Origin: Desulfuromonadaceae bacterium
GTDB taxonomy: Bacteria; Desulfobacterota; Desulfuromonadia; Geobacterales; Pseudopelobacteraceae
NCBI GenBank assembly: GCA_028687585.1
Contig: JAQTZV010000001.1
Location: 248,001 to 312,000 of the forward strand
Direction: 5' to 3'
Length of the DNA stretch: 64,000 nucleotides
Under the pieces are notes generated by a model. That model had not been told where the DNA came from and made no database searches. It saw nothing but the letters and a program-made list of their open reading frames with translations. Shown piece after piece: positions 1 to 8,884 of this stretch (its first letter is position 1; each line of letters begins with the position of its first letter). The translations under genes were made by a program, and so were the position numbers.

Positions 1-2
1 AA

Positions 3-911
3 CGGGGGGAGCGGCCTGAACAGTATGAAAAACCAAAGGCACGGATGTTGATTTATTGGGGATGCGGCGAAACTATCGGAAAAGGGCAGCCAAAAATTAT
101 CGATACCGCTTCTATGAGCCTGACCGATTTCGGCAAAGCATTTACCGGTCGTACGCCCACCCGCAGTACACCGCCATCTCCACGCAGCGGTTGGACGTAC
201 GGTGAATGGCCGACCAACGATGAACGGACAGAAATACCGGCTGAAAGTTCACTGGTTGGCAGGCATCTGATCAAAGGCAACTACACTCCCGATATTTCTT
301 TTACCCTGGATAAACAGCGGGATTTTATGGCTCCGGTGGAATTCTCTCCGCTTCAGAAGACAACAACCGGCGCACTGAAGACGGAATGGAAGTCAATACC
401 AACCGCTATCGGTTACTTTGCGACCGCAATCGGCCATAATCAGGATACCGGTGAAACAATTTTCTGGTCTGCCAGCGATGTTCCGGAGCTCGGTTTTTCA
501 CTGCAGGACTATCTCACCCCGAGTGATGTTTCCCGCTTTATTAAGGAGAAGGTGCTTCTTGGTCCGTCAAAAACTTCGTGCACCGTACCACCGGTATTCA
601 GGGACGGGCAGCCTGGCATGCTGCAGTTTATCGCGTACGGAGAAGAACTGAATCTGGCCCATCCGCCGAAGCCGAAAGATCCGAAAAAACGGTGGGACAT
701 TGAGTGGTCTGCCAAAGTCCGGCTGAAATCGACAGCCATGATGCCCTTGATGGCACAGGAGGAAGGTGGTGTCGCACGCACAGACCCTCCCGCAAGAAAA
801 ACGAAAACAAGCGGAGATACTGAAAAAGAGCAACCAGATGCTCCGGGTTCCGGAACTGGTGCTCCGGTAAAAGAAATCGGTAATCGCCTGCGCGGGATAC
901 TCGGTTTTTGA
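3..911 (+). CDS. Conserved hypothetical protein, 5' end outside the window
   Basis: The frame is open from position 3 to the TGA at 909-911, so the gene very likely begins upstream of the window; the first ATG inside is at 45. The visible 288 residues from that ATG start with a hydrophobic stretch containing YWGCGE. The C-terminal 50 residues are Lys/Asp/Pro-rich and look disordered. I have a general memory of similar hypothetical proteins in proteobacteria, all without a function, and recognise no catalytic motif. No membrane segments or repeats are obvious in the visible part. It ends 120 bp before the ABC transporter genes, which have their own ribosome-binding site, so no operon link is evident. 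Confidence 0.6.
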   Translation, partial: RGERPEQYEKPKARMLIYWGCGETIGKGQPKIIDTASMSLTDFGKAFTGRTPTRSTPPSPRSGWTYGEWPTNDERTEIPAESSLVGRHLIKGNYTPDISFTLDKQRDFMAPVEFSPLQKTTTGALKTEWKSIPTAIGYFATAIGHNQDTGETIFWSASDVPELGFSLQDYLTPSDVSRFIKEKVLLGPSKTSCTVPPVFRDGQPGMLQFIAYGEELNLAHPPKPKDPKKRWDIEWSAKVRLKSTAMMPLMAQEEGGVARTDPPARKTKTSGDTEKEQPDAPGSGTGAPVKEIGNRLRGILGF

Positions 912-1031
912 CGTATTGATGCCGTAAGCTCGTTGACGTGTCAGTCGTTTGAATGATATCTATAGCGCCCGTTCTGTCCATGCTCGTCCGACAGGCAATC
1001 GAGGATGGAAAATTTATTCAGGAGGTTTTAC

Positions 1032-2027
1032 GTGAGAAAATTTATGAATGTAGCATGTTTGCTCAGTATAATTGCCCTTGCAGCGGTTTCATTGGGATTC
1101 GCCGCCGAACCGCCTCAAAAGATCCTCATCGGGATATCAAAAATTGTGGCCCATCCGGCTCTGGATGCTGTTGAAAAAGGGATTCAGGACGAATTGGCTG
1201 CCGCAAAAATCAACGCAACGTTTGATCTGCAGAATGCCAATGGCGATATCGGCACATCCGCCTCGATTGCCAATAAATTTCAGTCTGAAAAGGTGACTCT
1301 GGCAGTAGGCATTGCCACCCCAACTTCGCAGTCACTGGTTAACACGCTTAAAGGCATTCCGATTGTGTTTTCGGCAGTAACCGATCCGGTTAAAGCCGGG
1401 TTGGTTCCCTCTCTGAAAGGCGCAAAAAAACCGGTGACCGGCGTATCCGATATGACCCCGGTTAAACAGCAGATTGAATTACTGCTCAAAATAAAAAAGA
1501 TCAAACGACTCGGGCACATCTACACCAGCTCTGAAGAGAATGCTGTCGTGTTAGCCGGTGTCGTCAAGCAGGCATGCAAGGAGTTGGGGCTTGAATACGT
1601 TGAAACTACCGTTTCCAAATCGGCCGAAGTAAAGCAGGCGGTTCAGGCGATTATCAAGCGTGTCGATGCACTCTATATCAGCACTGATAATACGGTTGTT
1701 TCGGCCTTAAGTTCCATTGCTGATGTCGCTACAAAAAATAAAGTGCCGATCATGTCGGCAGATCCAAGTTCCGCAGAAAAATACCCGGTTCTGGCTGCCT
1801 GGGGCTTTGATTATTATAAAATGGGCCGGGCTACGGGGAAAATTATCGTTGAAATTCTGAATGGCAAGAAAGCGGAAACGATCCCGACCCGCTTCATGAC
1901 CAAGACTTCAGATGTTGATCTGCTGGTCAATCTGGATGTTGCCAAAAAACTGGGGCTGAAATTCCCGAAAGACGTCGTGAAAAGTGCCAACAAGGTCGTA
2001 GAAAACGGTAAGCTGAGCAGCAGATAA
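1032..2027 (+). CDS. ABC transporter substrate-binding protein (ABC_sub_bind family)
   Basis: Periplasmic binding protein of the ABC_sub_bind type (PF04392, the family of TrpX). I choose GTG at 1032 because AGGAGGT lies 5 nt upstream; an in-frame ATG at 1005 precedes that site. The product starts with Arg/Lys, a hydrophobic core and an Ala-X-Ala site near residue 26, a normal signal peptide without a lipobox Cys. The mature part has the two-lobed pattern of the family, including an ISTDNTVVSAL segment. It is followed by a terminator-like hairpin, then the LivH-like permease and ATPase, giving a complete importer. The ligand cannot be read from sequence; relatives transport tryptophan or other small molecules. 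Confidence 0.85.
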   Translation: MRKFMNVACLLSIIALAAVSLGFAAEPPQKILIGISKIVAHPALDAVEKGIQDELAAAKINATFDLQNANGDIGTSASIANKFQSEKVTLAVGIATPTSQSLVNTLKGIPIVFSAVTDPVKAGLVPSLKGAKKPVTGVSDMTPVKQQIELLLKIKKIKRLGHIYTSSEENAVVLAGVVKQACKELGLEYVETTVSKSAEVKQAVQAIIKRVDALYISTDNTVVSALSSIADVATKNKVPIMSADPSSAEKYPVLAAWGFDYYKMGRATGKIIVEILNGKKAETIPTRFMTKTSDVDLLVNLDVAKKLGLKFPKDVVKSANKVVENGKLSSR

Positions 2028-2035
2028 ACGCCATG

Positions 2036-2068
2036 GCCCGGCAGCCAACACAGCTGTCGGGCATTTTT
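2036..2068 (+). terminator. Hairpin plus T-run between binding protein and permease genes
   Basis: A 10-bp stem (2036-2045 with 2053-2062, one G-T pair) and a 7-nt loop are followed by ATTTTT. It sits right after the binding-protein stop codon, where it could attenuate transcription so that the binding protein is made in excess over the permease and ATPase. Confidence 0.65.
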
Positions 2069-2115
2069 ACGCCCACCATACTACGTCGGAATTAAAAGGA
2101 TGATACGGTTGTGCT

Positions 2116-3024
2116 ATGATTGAAAGTATTCTCGTTGAAGGTTTGATATACGGAATAATGGCATTGGGGGTATTTATCACCTTCAGGGTTCTTGATTTTC
2201 CCGATCTGACGGTGGACGGCTCTTTCCCGCTCGGGGCGGCACTGATGGTCCAGGGTCTTCTCCTTGGCATGAACGGCTGGCTGGCGTTATTGATCGCTTT
2301 TATCGGGGGAATGTTAGCCGGCATTGTTACCGCGCTGATTCATAACCATCTCAAAGTTCCCAATCTGCTGGCCGGCATCCTCACCATGACGATGCTGTAC
2401 TCGATCAATATCCGTATTCTCGGAAATCGCGCCAATGTGCCGATTATTGATCAGAAAACCCTTCTCTCTGACGTTTCGAGCCGCTTTTCGGGGGTTATCC
2501 CTGACGAATACATTCTGTTGGTATTTTTTGTGATAGTGGCTCTCGGCATCAAGCTGCTGGTCGACCTCTTTTTCCACACCGATCTCGGCATGACCATCGG
2601 CGCAATGGGGAACAACGAACAGATGGTTATCTCACAGGGGATCAACCCGAAAACCCTGAAAACCATCGGTCTCGGCCTGTCCAACGGACTGGTTGCCGTT
2701 TCGGGAGCCTTTGCTGCCCAGTATCTCGGTTTTGCCGACGTGGGGCTCGGCCAGGGAATAATCATCTCAGGTCTTGCTTCGGTCATGATCGGCGAATTCC
2801 TGATCAGAAAAAGCAATCGTATCGGCGTACTGACGCTCTGTGCTGTGGCCGGTTCCATACTGTTTCACGCCGTAATGTATGTTGGACGCTATTATGGCTA
2901 TGTCATCAAGATGACCCCGAATGACCTGAGCCTGATCAAGGGCCTCCTGATAATCATCCTGCTGGTCCTGACGCAGTCGAGAAAACTCAATATGGCGGCC
3001 ATCAAGGCAATGGTGCAAAAATGA
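2116..3024 (+). CDS. ABC transporter permease, LivH/BPD_transp_2 type
   Basis: 302-residue integral membrane protein with eight to ten hydrophobic segments, of the branched-chain amino acid permease type. It contains the conserved early segment GVFITFRVLDFPDLTVDGSF and later GMTIGAMGNNEQMVISQGI, the cytoplasmic coupling loop typical of permeases paired with ABC_sub_bind proteins. The ATG at 2116 has only a distant AAAAGGA (about 14 nt upstream), so initiation may be weak or coupled. Its stop overlaps the next ATG by 4 nt, showing translational coupling with the ATPase gene. Function is inner-membrane translocation of an unidentified small solute. Confidence 0.85.
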   Translation: MIESILVEGLIYGIMALGVFITFRVLDFPDLTVDGSFPLGAALMVQGLLLGMNGWLALLIAFIGGMLAGIVTALIHNHLKVPNLLAGILTMTMLYSINIRILGNRANVPIIDQKTLLSDVSSRFSGVIPDEYILLVFFVIVALGIKLLVDLFFHTDLGMTIGAMGNNEQMVISQGINPKTLKTIGLGLSNGLVAVSGAFAAQYLGFADVGLGQGIIISGLASVMIGEFLIRKSNRIGVLTLCAVAGSILFHAVMYVGRYYGYVIKMTPNDLSLIKGLLIIILLVLTQSRKLNMAAIKAMVQK

Positions 3025-3815
3025 TAGCAATCAAAAATGTTTCCGTTATTTTTAACCAGGGTACCGTGAATGAGAACCAGGCATTGCGCGATATCAACCT
3101 CAATATCAAAGAAGGCGACTTCATCACCATTATCGGCAGCAACGGTGCCGGAAAATCGACGCTCTTCAACCTGATCGCCGGAACGATTACCCCGGTTGTC
3201 GGTTCCATACATGCCAGCGGTCGCACCATAACCCGCGAACCGGAATACAAGCGTGCGCAATACATCGGCAGAATCTTTCAGAATCCGCTCCTCGGCACCG
3301 CTTCAAACATGAGCCTGGAAGACAACATGATGATCACCTACCGTAAAGGCTTCAAATGGCTCAAGCGGAGTCTGAACAATAAAATGAGAGAGTATTTTCG
3401 CTCGGAGCTGGTACAGCTGAAAATGGGCTTGGAACATCGCATGAAAGAAAATCTTGTCATGTTCTCAGGGGGGCAGCGCCAGGCGTTAACCTTGCTGATG
3501 ATGGTACTTTCCAAGCCGTCACTGATTTTGCTGGACGAACATACGGCCGCTCTGGATCCTAAAAATGCCGAGATAGTTCTCGAGCTGACGGATAAATTTA
3601 TCAGGGAATACAAACTCACCTCCATGATGATCACCCACAATATGAGCCATGCTATTGAGTATGGCAACCGCCTGCTGATGATGGATCAGGGGGAGATTAT
3701 TTTCGATGTATCCGGTGATGCCAAGAAGGAGCTGACCGTCGAAAAGCTGATCGAAAAGTTTCATGAATTGCGCCATCGCGGTTTTGAAAATGACCGGGCA
3801 CTGCTCTCCGAATAA
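3021..3815 (+). CDS. ABC transporter ATP-binding protein
   Basis: 264-residue ATPase subunit of the importer encoded upstream. Walker A is GSNGAGKST, the signature is FSGGQRQAL, and Walker B reads LILLDEHTAALDP; the D-E-H-T variant is common in ATPases paired with ABC_sub_bind systems. The switch His is in MITHNM. The start ATG overlaps the permease stop codon (ATGA). The gene ends 97 bp before the next transporter, and a separate promoter lies in that gap, so the two importers look like separate transcription units. Confidence 0.88.
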   Translation: MIAIKNVSVIFNQGTVNENQALRDINLNIKEGDFITIIGSNGAGKSTLFNLIAGTITPVVGSIHASGRTITREPEYKRAQYIGRIFQNPLLGTASNMSLEDNMMITYRKGFKWLKRSLNNKMREYFRSELVQLKMGLEHRMKENLVMFSGGQRQALTLLMMVLSKPSLILLDEHTAALDPKNAEIVLELTDKFIREYKLTSMMITHNMSHAIEYGNRLLMMDQGEIIFDVSGDAKKELTVEKLIEKFHELRHRGFENDRALLSE

Positions 3816-3843
3816 TACCAGCAATGGTACGACCAATCATGGG

Positions 3844-3872
3844 TTGACTGGTCCGACCTTTTCTGGAATACT
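3844..3872 (+). promoter_or_regulatory. Sigma-70-type promoter candidate for amino acid importer
   Basis: TTGACT at 3844-3849 and AATACT at 3867-3872 are separated by exactly 17 nt. The box lies about 40 nt upstream of the binding-protein ATG at 3913, which itself has GAGGAG at 3898-3903. Confidence 0.5.
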
Positions 3873-3912
3873 CCATCCGCTTTATCAACGACTATTTGAG
3901 GAGACGAACTAC

Positions 3913-4704
3913 ATGAAGAAACTTACGTTACTCGTATCGTGCCTTATGCTGTCACTGTTTGCCGTAACCGCCTTTGCCGGAGACGGCTCCTGGGACAAAG
4001 TCAAGAAAGATGGCACGCTTGTTATCGGTCTTGATGACTCTTTTCCGCCGATGGGTTACCGCCAGGCAGACGGTAAACTGGTCGGTTTTGACATTGATGC
4101 CGCTGAAGAGGTTGGCAAACGGCTCGGCATCAAGATCAAGTGGCAGCCGACCGCCTGGGATGGGGTAATCCACTCCCTGGATGCCAAAAAATTTGACTGC
4201 ATCTGGAACGGTATGACCATCACTGAGGAGCGTGCCAAGCAGGTTGCTTTCAGCAAGCCCTATATCATGGACGGTCAGATTGCCATCGTCAATTTCAAGG
4301 AGAAGCGTTTCAAGGGGCTCAAGGATCTTAAGAATTATAAAGCCGGCACCCAGAAGGGGTCATCAGGCATTCAGGCGGTCAAGAAGCTGGCAAACGCACC
4401 AACAGAACTGAAGGAGTATGAAGATTACCCCAAGGCGCTGCTTGACCTGGAAGCCGCACGTATCGACGTTGTTGTGGTGGACAACGTTACCGGCCGGGAT
4501 ATGATCGCCAAGCGCCCCGGCAAGTTCAAAATCATCCCCGGTATGATCAGCAAGGAGCCGTTCGGTGTCGCCTTCCGCACCGGTGACCGTGACCTGCGGG
4601 AAAAAGTTCAGCAGACGCTGGACAAAATGGTTAAAGATGGCGCCATGACCAAAATTTCACGCAAGTGGTTTGCCGAAGACCTGACCAATCCAAAGAAATT
4701 TTAG
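3913..4704 (+). CDS. Polar amino acid ABC transporter binding protein
   Basis: 263-residue SBP_bac_3 family protein. ATG 3913 is preceded by GAGGAG with 9-nt spacing and starts a clear signal peptide ending in FAG; the open frame extends further upstream but without a ribosome-binding site. Family hallmarks are visible: VIGLDDSFPPMG at the N-terminal lobe, LVGFDIDAAEEVGKRLG, WNGMTITEERAKQVAFS, and GVAFRTGD near the C-terminal lobe. Such proteins bind His, Gln, Arg or similar amino acids; the ligand is not determinable here. It begins a three-gene operon with the permease and ATPase. Confidence 0.9.
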   Translation: MKKLTLLVSCLMLSLFAVTAFAGDGSWDKVKKDGTLVIGLDDSFPPMGYRQADGKLVGFDIDAAEEVGKRLGIKIKWQPTAWDGVIHSLDAKKFDCIWNGMTITEERAKQVAFSKPYIMDGQIAIVNFKEKRFKGLKDLKNYKAGTQKGSSGIQAVKKLANAPTELKEYEDYPKALLDLEAARIDVVVVDNVTGRDMIAKRPGKFKIIPGMISKEPFGVAFRTGDRDLREKVQQTLDKMVKDGAMTKISRKWFAEDLTNPKKF

Positions 4705-4719
4705 CCGGTGAAGGTTTCA

Positions 4720-5730
4720 ATGAAATATCCCTGCGGCAGGGTCTTCGTGACCCTGCTTTTTTTGTGGGCTCTGGCCGGAACCTGCTTCGGTGCGGCAGAT
4801 TATGATCTGCTGTTCCGCCACTCCAGCGATTTGATGGCGCAGGGGGATCTTGACGGTGCCTTGGCGCTGCTCAAGCAGGTTCCCACACCCGCAGCCAGCG
4901 AAGATGCCAGCGCCTTTGTTTCAAGCCGTATGCAGGCCGGGCGCATTTACGCCTCTCAAAACGCCACGGACAAGGCTATTGCCGCCTGTCAGGAAGTTCT
5001 GAAGCTCTTTCCCGACAACAGTGAAGCCCGCAACTTCGTTGCAGCATTAAGAGATCAGCTCAAGCCCCGCTGGCACACAATTCTGTCAGACATCCTCCGT
5101 TTTCTTCCGGTCCTCGCCAAAGGCGCACTCATGACACTGCTGCTGGTGTTCTGCACCATGCTGGTGTCACCGCTCGGGGGGCTGTTGATTGCACTGGGGC
5201 GCATCAGCAGAGTGCGGCCTGTTTCAGGATTATGCTGGTTCATCATCTGGTTCTTTCGTGGCACCCCGCTGCTGCTGCAGCTGTTTTTCATCTATTACGG
5301 CCTCCCGTCGCTCGGCATTACGCTGTCGCCATTTTTATCGGCCGTTATCGGTCTTGGCCTCAACTACTCAGCGTATCTTGGTGAGATTATCCGCGGTGCA
5401 ATCCAGAGTATTGAACATGGTCAGATGGAAGCGGCCAAAGCGATCGGCATGAGCTACGGTCAGGCCATGCGGAGGATTATCATTCCCCAGACCTACAAAC
5501 GACTGATGCCGCCGGTCGGCAATGAGTTTATCGCCCTGATCAAGGATACCGCGCTGGTCTCGACCATCGCCATGGTTGAACTGATGCGTGCGGCAGATCA
5601 GATGTTCAACACCTATTTCAATATCACGGCGCTGGTACTTGCGGCGGCGATCTATCTTGTGCTGACGACCATTTTTACCTTCATCTTCGAAAAGATTGAA
5701 TACCGGGCGGGGATCTATGAACATCGCTAA
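4720..5730 (+). CDS. Amino acid ABC permease with N-terminal TPR-like domain
   Basis: 336 residues from ATG 4720 (AAGG 5 nt upstream); a GTG at 4708 is the alternative. The C-terminal 210 residues are a HisM/GlnP-type permease, with the coupling motif EAAKAIGMSYGQAMRRIIIPQ. Ordinary members are about 215-240 residues. Here the permease is preceded by a signal-peptide-like segment (FLWALAGTCFGA) and about 85 residues of helical repeat resembling two TPR units (GDLDGALALLKQ; DKAIAACQEVLKLFPDN). If the first hydrophobic segment acts as signal or anchor, this domain would lie outside the inner membrane, where it could contact the binding protein. The topology is inferred. Confidence 0.82.
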   Translation: MKYPCGRVFVTLLFLWALAGTCFGAADYDLLFRHSSDLMAQGDLDGALALLKQVPTPAASEDASAFVSSRMQAGRIYASQNATDKAIAACQEVLKLFPDNSEARNFVAALRDQLKPRWHTILSDILRFLPVLAKGALMTLLLVFCTMLVSPLGGLLIALGRISRVRPVSGLCWFIIWFFRGTPLLLQLFFIYYGLPSLGITLSPFLSAVIGLGLNYSAYLGEIIRGAIQSIEHGQMEAAKAIGMSYGQAMRRIIIPQTYKRLMPPVGNEFIALIKDTALVSTIAMVELMRAADQMFNTYFNITALVLAAAIYLVLTTIFTFIFEKIEYRAGIYEHR

Positions 5731-6493
5731 CCAGCCGCTCCTGAAACTGGAGAATATTACCAAGCGTTTCAAAGAGTTGACAGCGGTGAACGGCATCAAC
5801 CTTGCGGTTGCATCCGGCGAAAAACTGGTCATCATCGGCCCCTCAGGGTCGGGCAAATCGACCCTGCTCCGTTCAATCAATCTGCTGGAGGAAATTGACG
5901 AGGGGACCATCCGCTTTGAAGGGCGTGAGGTCGGCTATGTGCTGCACAACGGCAGACGTCAGCAGGACCGCCCCCAGGCGATCAGTGCACTGCGGGCGGA
6001 AATCGGCATGGTCTTCCAGCATTTCCACCTCTTTCCGCACATGACCGTGCTGGGGAACGTGATGGAAGGCCCGTTGACTGTACAGCGGAAACCGGCCGAT
6101 GAAGCCCGCAGCATTGCAACGGATATGCTGGCAAAGGTGGGGCTGTCGGATAAGCGTGATGTGTTTCCGGCCACGTTGTCGGGCGGGCAGAAACAACGGG
6201 TGGCAATCGCCCGCGCAGTGGCGATGCGGCCGAAAATGATGCTGTTTGATGAACCGACCTCGGCCCTTGACCCGGAGCTGGTCGGCGAGGTGTTCGATAC
6301 GATACACACCCTTGCCGACGAAGGTATGACGATGATTATTGTCACCCATCACATGGGCTTTGCCCGGGAGCTTGCTGACCGGGTTATCTTCATGGAGTCG
6401 GGGAACTTTCTGGCAGAGGGGACGCCGGAGGAGCTTTTCGGCGCTGCACAGGACAACGAGCGGATCAGGGGCTTTCTCAACCGGTTGCTGTAA
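5717..6493 (+). CDS. Polar amino acid ABC transporter ATP-binding protein
   Basis: 258-residue ATPase of the GlnQ/HisP type. ATG 5717 has GGGGA closely upstream and overlaps the permease gene by 14 bp. Walker A GPSGSGKST, signature LSGGQKQR, Walker B MMLFDEPTSALDP and switch His in VTHHMGFA are all intact. Between Walker A and the signature there is a slightly longer loop (EVGYVLHNGRRQQDRPQ) than in the commonest GlnQ proteins. It completes the binding protein-permease-ATPase operon. Confidence 0.92.
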   Translation: MNIANQPLLKLENITKRFKELTAVNGINLAVASGEKLVIIGPSGSGKSTLLRSINLLEEIDEGTIRFEGREVGYVLHNGRRQQDRPQAISALRAEIGMVFQHFHLFPHMTVLGNVMEGPLTVQRKPADEARSIATDMLAKVGLSDKRDVFPATLSGGQKQRVAIARAVAMRPKMMLFDEPTSALDPELVGEVFDTIHTLADEGMTMIIVTHHMGFARELADRVIFMESGNFLAEGTPEELFGAAQDNERIRGFLNRLL

Positions 6494-6501
6494 GAGGGGA
6501 A

Positions 6502-6648
6502 AACCCGGATACTTTTGATCAATTGGCGCGTCTTGTCGAACTTGGTCTGGTAACAATGGATAAACGTGCGGTTGCCAGCGATCAGGTAAACGCCCCGCGT
6601 GCCCCGCGAGTCAGCTATGACAAGATTTGTCTGGAGATTTCGATTTGA
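6502..6648 (+). pseudogene. Open frame resembling a gene 3' end, unrecognised
   Basis: Between the ATPase stop and the rhodanese gene one frame stays open for 48 codons to a TGA at 6646-6648 and has coding-like composition (reads ...LARLVELGLVTMDKRAV...). It has no plausible start with a ribosome-binding site. I do not recognise the family. It may be the tail of a deleted gene, or chance. Confidence 0.25.
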
Positions 6649-6689
6649 AGATAGCAAAAATACAATCCAACATAAGGAGAAAACAGACG

Positions 6690-7757
6690 ATGAAAAAGTT
6701 CATTGTGGCAACAGTATTCGCTACGGCATCACTAACAGCACTAACAGCATTTCCGGGACAGGCAATCGCAGCAGAGCACGTGGCAGAAGCGGGCGAAGTA
6801 ACCAATGAGCGAATGGTCGAATATTACCGTTCGGGAATGATCGGAAAAAAACTCTGGGTCATCGACAGTCGGCCAGAGAAAAAGTATATCACCGGTCACA
6901 TTCCGGGAGCCATCAACCTTCCCCTTGATGTTTTAAAAAAGGATGCCACGGTCGTCGAGAAACTGGCTATTCCTAAAACGGACAAAGTAATATTTTACTG
7001 CGCTGGACGTGAGTGCACCCTTTCTGTCGACTCCGCACAAATTTTCATAAAATTGGGCTATGCCGGTTCGGAAGTATATCGAAACGGAGTGCCCGGCTGG
7101 AATCAGAAGATGCAGCCACTCCTGGCTGAAGAACCATTCTTAAAGAAAGGCAATGTCATCCTCATTGACACGGTGGTCGGCAAGGAAACAATTGTCACTG
7201 CGTCGAACAAAACAATTCAGATTTCCATGGACGATCTGAAAGGCGATAAGGGGAAAAGTCTCTTGGCGAACGTGTCGAAAAACGCCCCTATGGTAGTTAT
7301 TGAACGAGGCAATATGGACACCGTGAACGCTACGTTGGAAGAGTTGCGCGACCTCGATTTTCGCAGGCTCTCTTACTTCCCCGTAATGTTTTGGAAAGAG
7401 AAGCTGGCAGTTGCACCTGCCATCACTACAGTGACATGGGCTCCTGTCTACGACCCCGGCCAAATTTCACCCAAGTCATTTGAAGCGGCGGTATCTTCCG
7501 GACAATTCATCCTTGATGTACGCCCCGCCGCCGATTACGCAAGAGGTCATTTCAAGGGAGCAGTGAACATCCCTATAGAAAATCTGGAAAAGGATTACGC
7601 AAAAATCAATAGAGAAAGCCAGGTTTTCATAAATTGCGCTACCGGAGCAAAGAGCCAGAAAGCGTTCGATATCCTGAGCCGAAAGGGATATAGCAACCTG
7701 AAGTACCTGGACGCCGAGATTTCCTGCAAGGGAGAGACCTGCACAATTAAAGAGTAG
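6690..7757 (+). CDS. Exported multi-domain rhodanese-like protein
   Basis: 355 residues from ATG 6690, which has TAAGGAGA 9 nt upstream. A signal peptide ends near PGQAIAA (about residue 27), so the protein is probably periplasmic. The first rhodanese domain (about 40-135) has DSRPEKKYITGHIPGAINLP and an active-site-like loop YCAGREC. A central region (about 150-235) looks like a degenerate second unit. The last domain (about 255-340) has DVRPAADYARGHFKGAVNIP and loop NCATGAKS. Both outer domains keep the Cys expected to carry persulfide. The substrate is unknown; sulfur transfer or thiol handling outside the cytoplasm is likely. The flavoenzyme gene starts 20 bp downstream. Confidence 0.8.
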   Translation: MKKFIVATVFATASLTALTAFPGQAIAAEHVAEAGEVTNERMVEYYRSGMIGKKLWVIDSRPEKKYITGHIPGAINLPLDVLKKDATVVEKLAIPKTDKVIFYCAGRECTLSVDSAQIFIKLGYAGSEVYRNGVPGWNQKMQPLLAEEPFLKKGNVILIDTVVGKETIVTASNKTIQISMDDLKGDKGKSLLANVSKNAPMVVIERGNMDTVNATLEELRDLDFRRLSYFPVMFWKEKLAVAPAITTVTWAPVYDPGQISPKSFEAAVSSGQFILDVRPAADYARGHFKGAVNIPIENLEKDYAKINRESQVFINCATGAKSQKAFDILSRKGYSNLKYLDAEISCKGETCTIKE

Positions 7758-7777
7758 AATATAAGTAAGGAGCAGAA

Positions 7778-8878
7778 ATGAGGACGTTATTCGATACCAC
7801 GCAGATTAATACCATGACGCTGGCAAACCGTTTTGTATTTTCGGCAACATGGCTTGGTTTGGCTGATGAGGAGGGCTGTTCCACGACAAAACAGGCAGAA
7901 TATCTTGCAGAGCTGGCGCGTCGGGGTGTCGGACTGATCATTACCGGTCATGCCTATGTGATGCCGGAAGGAAAAGCGGGCCTGCGGCAGACAGCTGCCT
8001 GCGATGATCGTTTTCTACCGGGCCTTACGGAGACGGCTGATGCGGTTCATGACGCCGGCGGCAAAATTTTGCTCCAGCTTTCCCATGCCGGATGCTACGC
8101 CGCTGCGCGCTTGACCGGACTCGCTGCCGTCGGGCCTTCGGCGAATGATTCAAAAGATTTTCCTGATTGCAGTGAGCTGACTCTCGACGGGATCACGCAG
8201 ATCGTTGCTGCCTTCGGGCAATGTGCCGAACGGGCTAAAGAGGCCGGCTTCGACGGAGTCCAGATTCATGGAGCGCACGGTTACCTCCTGAGTCAGTTCC
8301 TCTCCCCGTATTTCAACAAAAGGACTGATAGTTACGGGGGAAGCATCGAGAACCGCGCCCGGATTGTCATCGAGACGCTTCATGCCGTCAGGAAGGCAGT
8401 CGGCGCAGAGTTTCCCGTGCTTATCAAGCTGAACTCAGAAGATTTTCTTCAGGGTGGTTTTACGGTGGAGGAGATGCTGCAGGTAGTGTCCCTGCTGGAA
8501 CAGGAGGGCATCGATGCAATAGAAATGAGCGGCGGGACCATCGCATCCGGAGCACTTGTCCCTATACGCACCGCTGTTCCGGAACGGGAAAAAGAAGTCT
8601 ACTACCGGGAAGCAGCGATCCTTTTTAAAGAGAAGATCGGCGTTCCTCTCCTGCTGGTAGGTGGCATTCGTTCTTTTGAAGTATGTAAAGAACTGGTGGA
8701 AAAGGGATGGGCAGACTACCTGTCGCTGAGTCGCCCGCTCATCTGTGAACCGAACCTGGTCGAACGCTGGAAATCCGGTGATACCGCGAAATCATCCTGC
8801 ATTTCCTGCAGCGGCTGTCTCAAGGCCGGGTTCAGGGGCAGAGGCGTCCGCTGTGTGTTAACACCCTCTTCCGGCTGA
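7778..8878 (+). CDS. Old-Yellow-Enzyme-type NADH:flavin oxidoreductase
   Basis: 366-residue TIM-barrel FMN oxidoreductase; AAGGAG precedes ATG 7778. The substrate-site motif HGAHGYLLSQFLSP and the following RTDSYGGSIENRAR are diagnostic. The C-terminus holds four Cys (about C341, C344, C347 and C359, pattern CxxCxxC-x11-C), as in the [4Fe-4S]-binding 2,4-dienoyl-CoA reductase/trimethylamine dehydrogenase branch. The NAD(P)-binding domains of those larger enzymes are absent, so electrons must come from another protein or directly from a nicotinamide. The physiological substrate is unknown. Confidence 0.87.
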   Translation: MRTLFDTTQINTMTLANRFVFSATWLGLADEEGCSTTKQAEYLAELARRGVGLIITGHAYVMPEGKAGLRQTAACDDRFLPGLTETADAVHDAGGKILLQLSHAGCYAAARLTGLAAVGPSANDSKDFPDCSELTLDGITQIVAAFGQCAERAKEAGFDGVQIHGAHGYLLSQFLSPYFNKRTDSYGGSIENRARIVIETLHAVRKAVGAEFPVLIKLNSEDFLQGGFTVEEMLQVVSLLEQEGIDAIEMSGGTIASGALVPIRTAVPEREKEVYYREAAILFKEKIGVPLLLVGGIRSFEVCKELVEKGWADYLSLSRPLICEPNLVERWKSGDTAKSSCISCSGCLKAGFRGRGVRCVLTPSSG

Positions 8879-8884
8879 CCCTTA

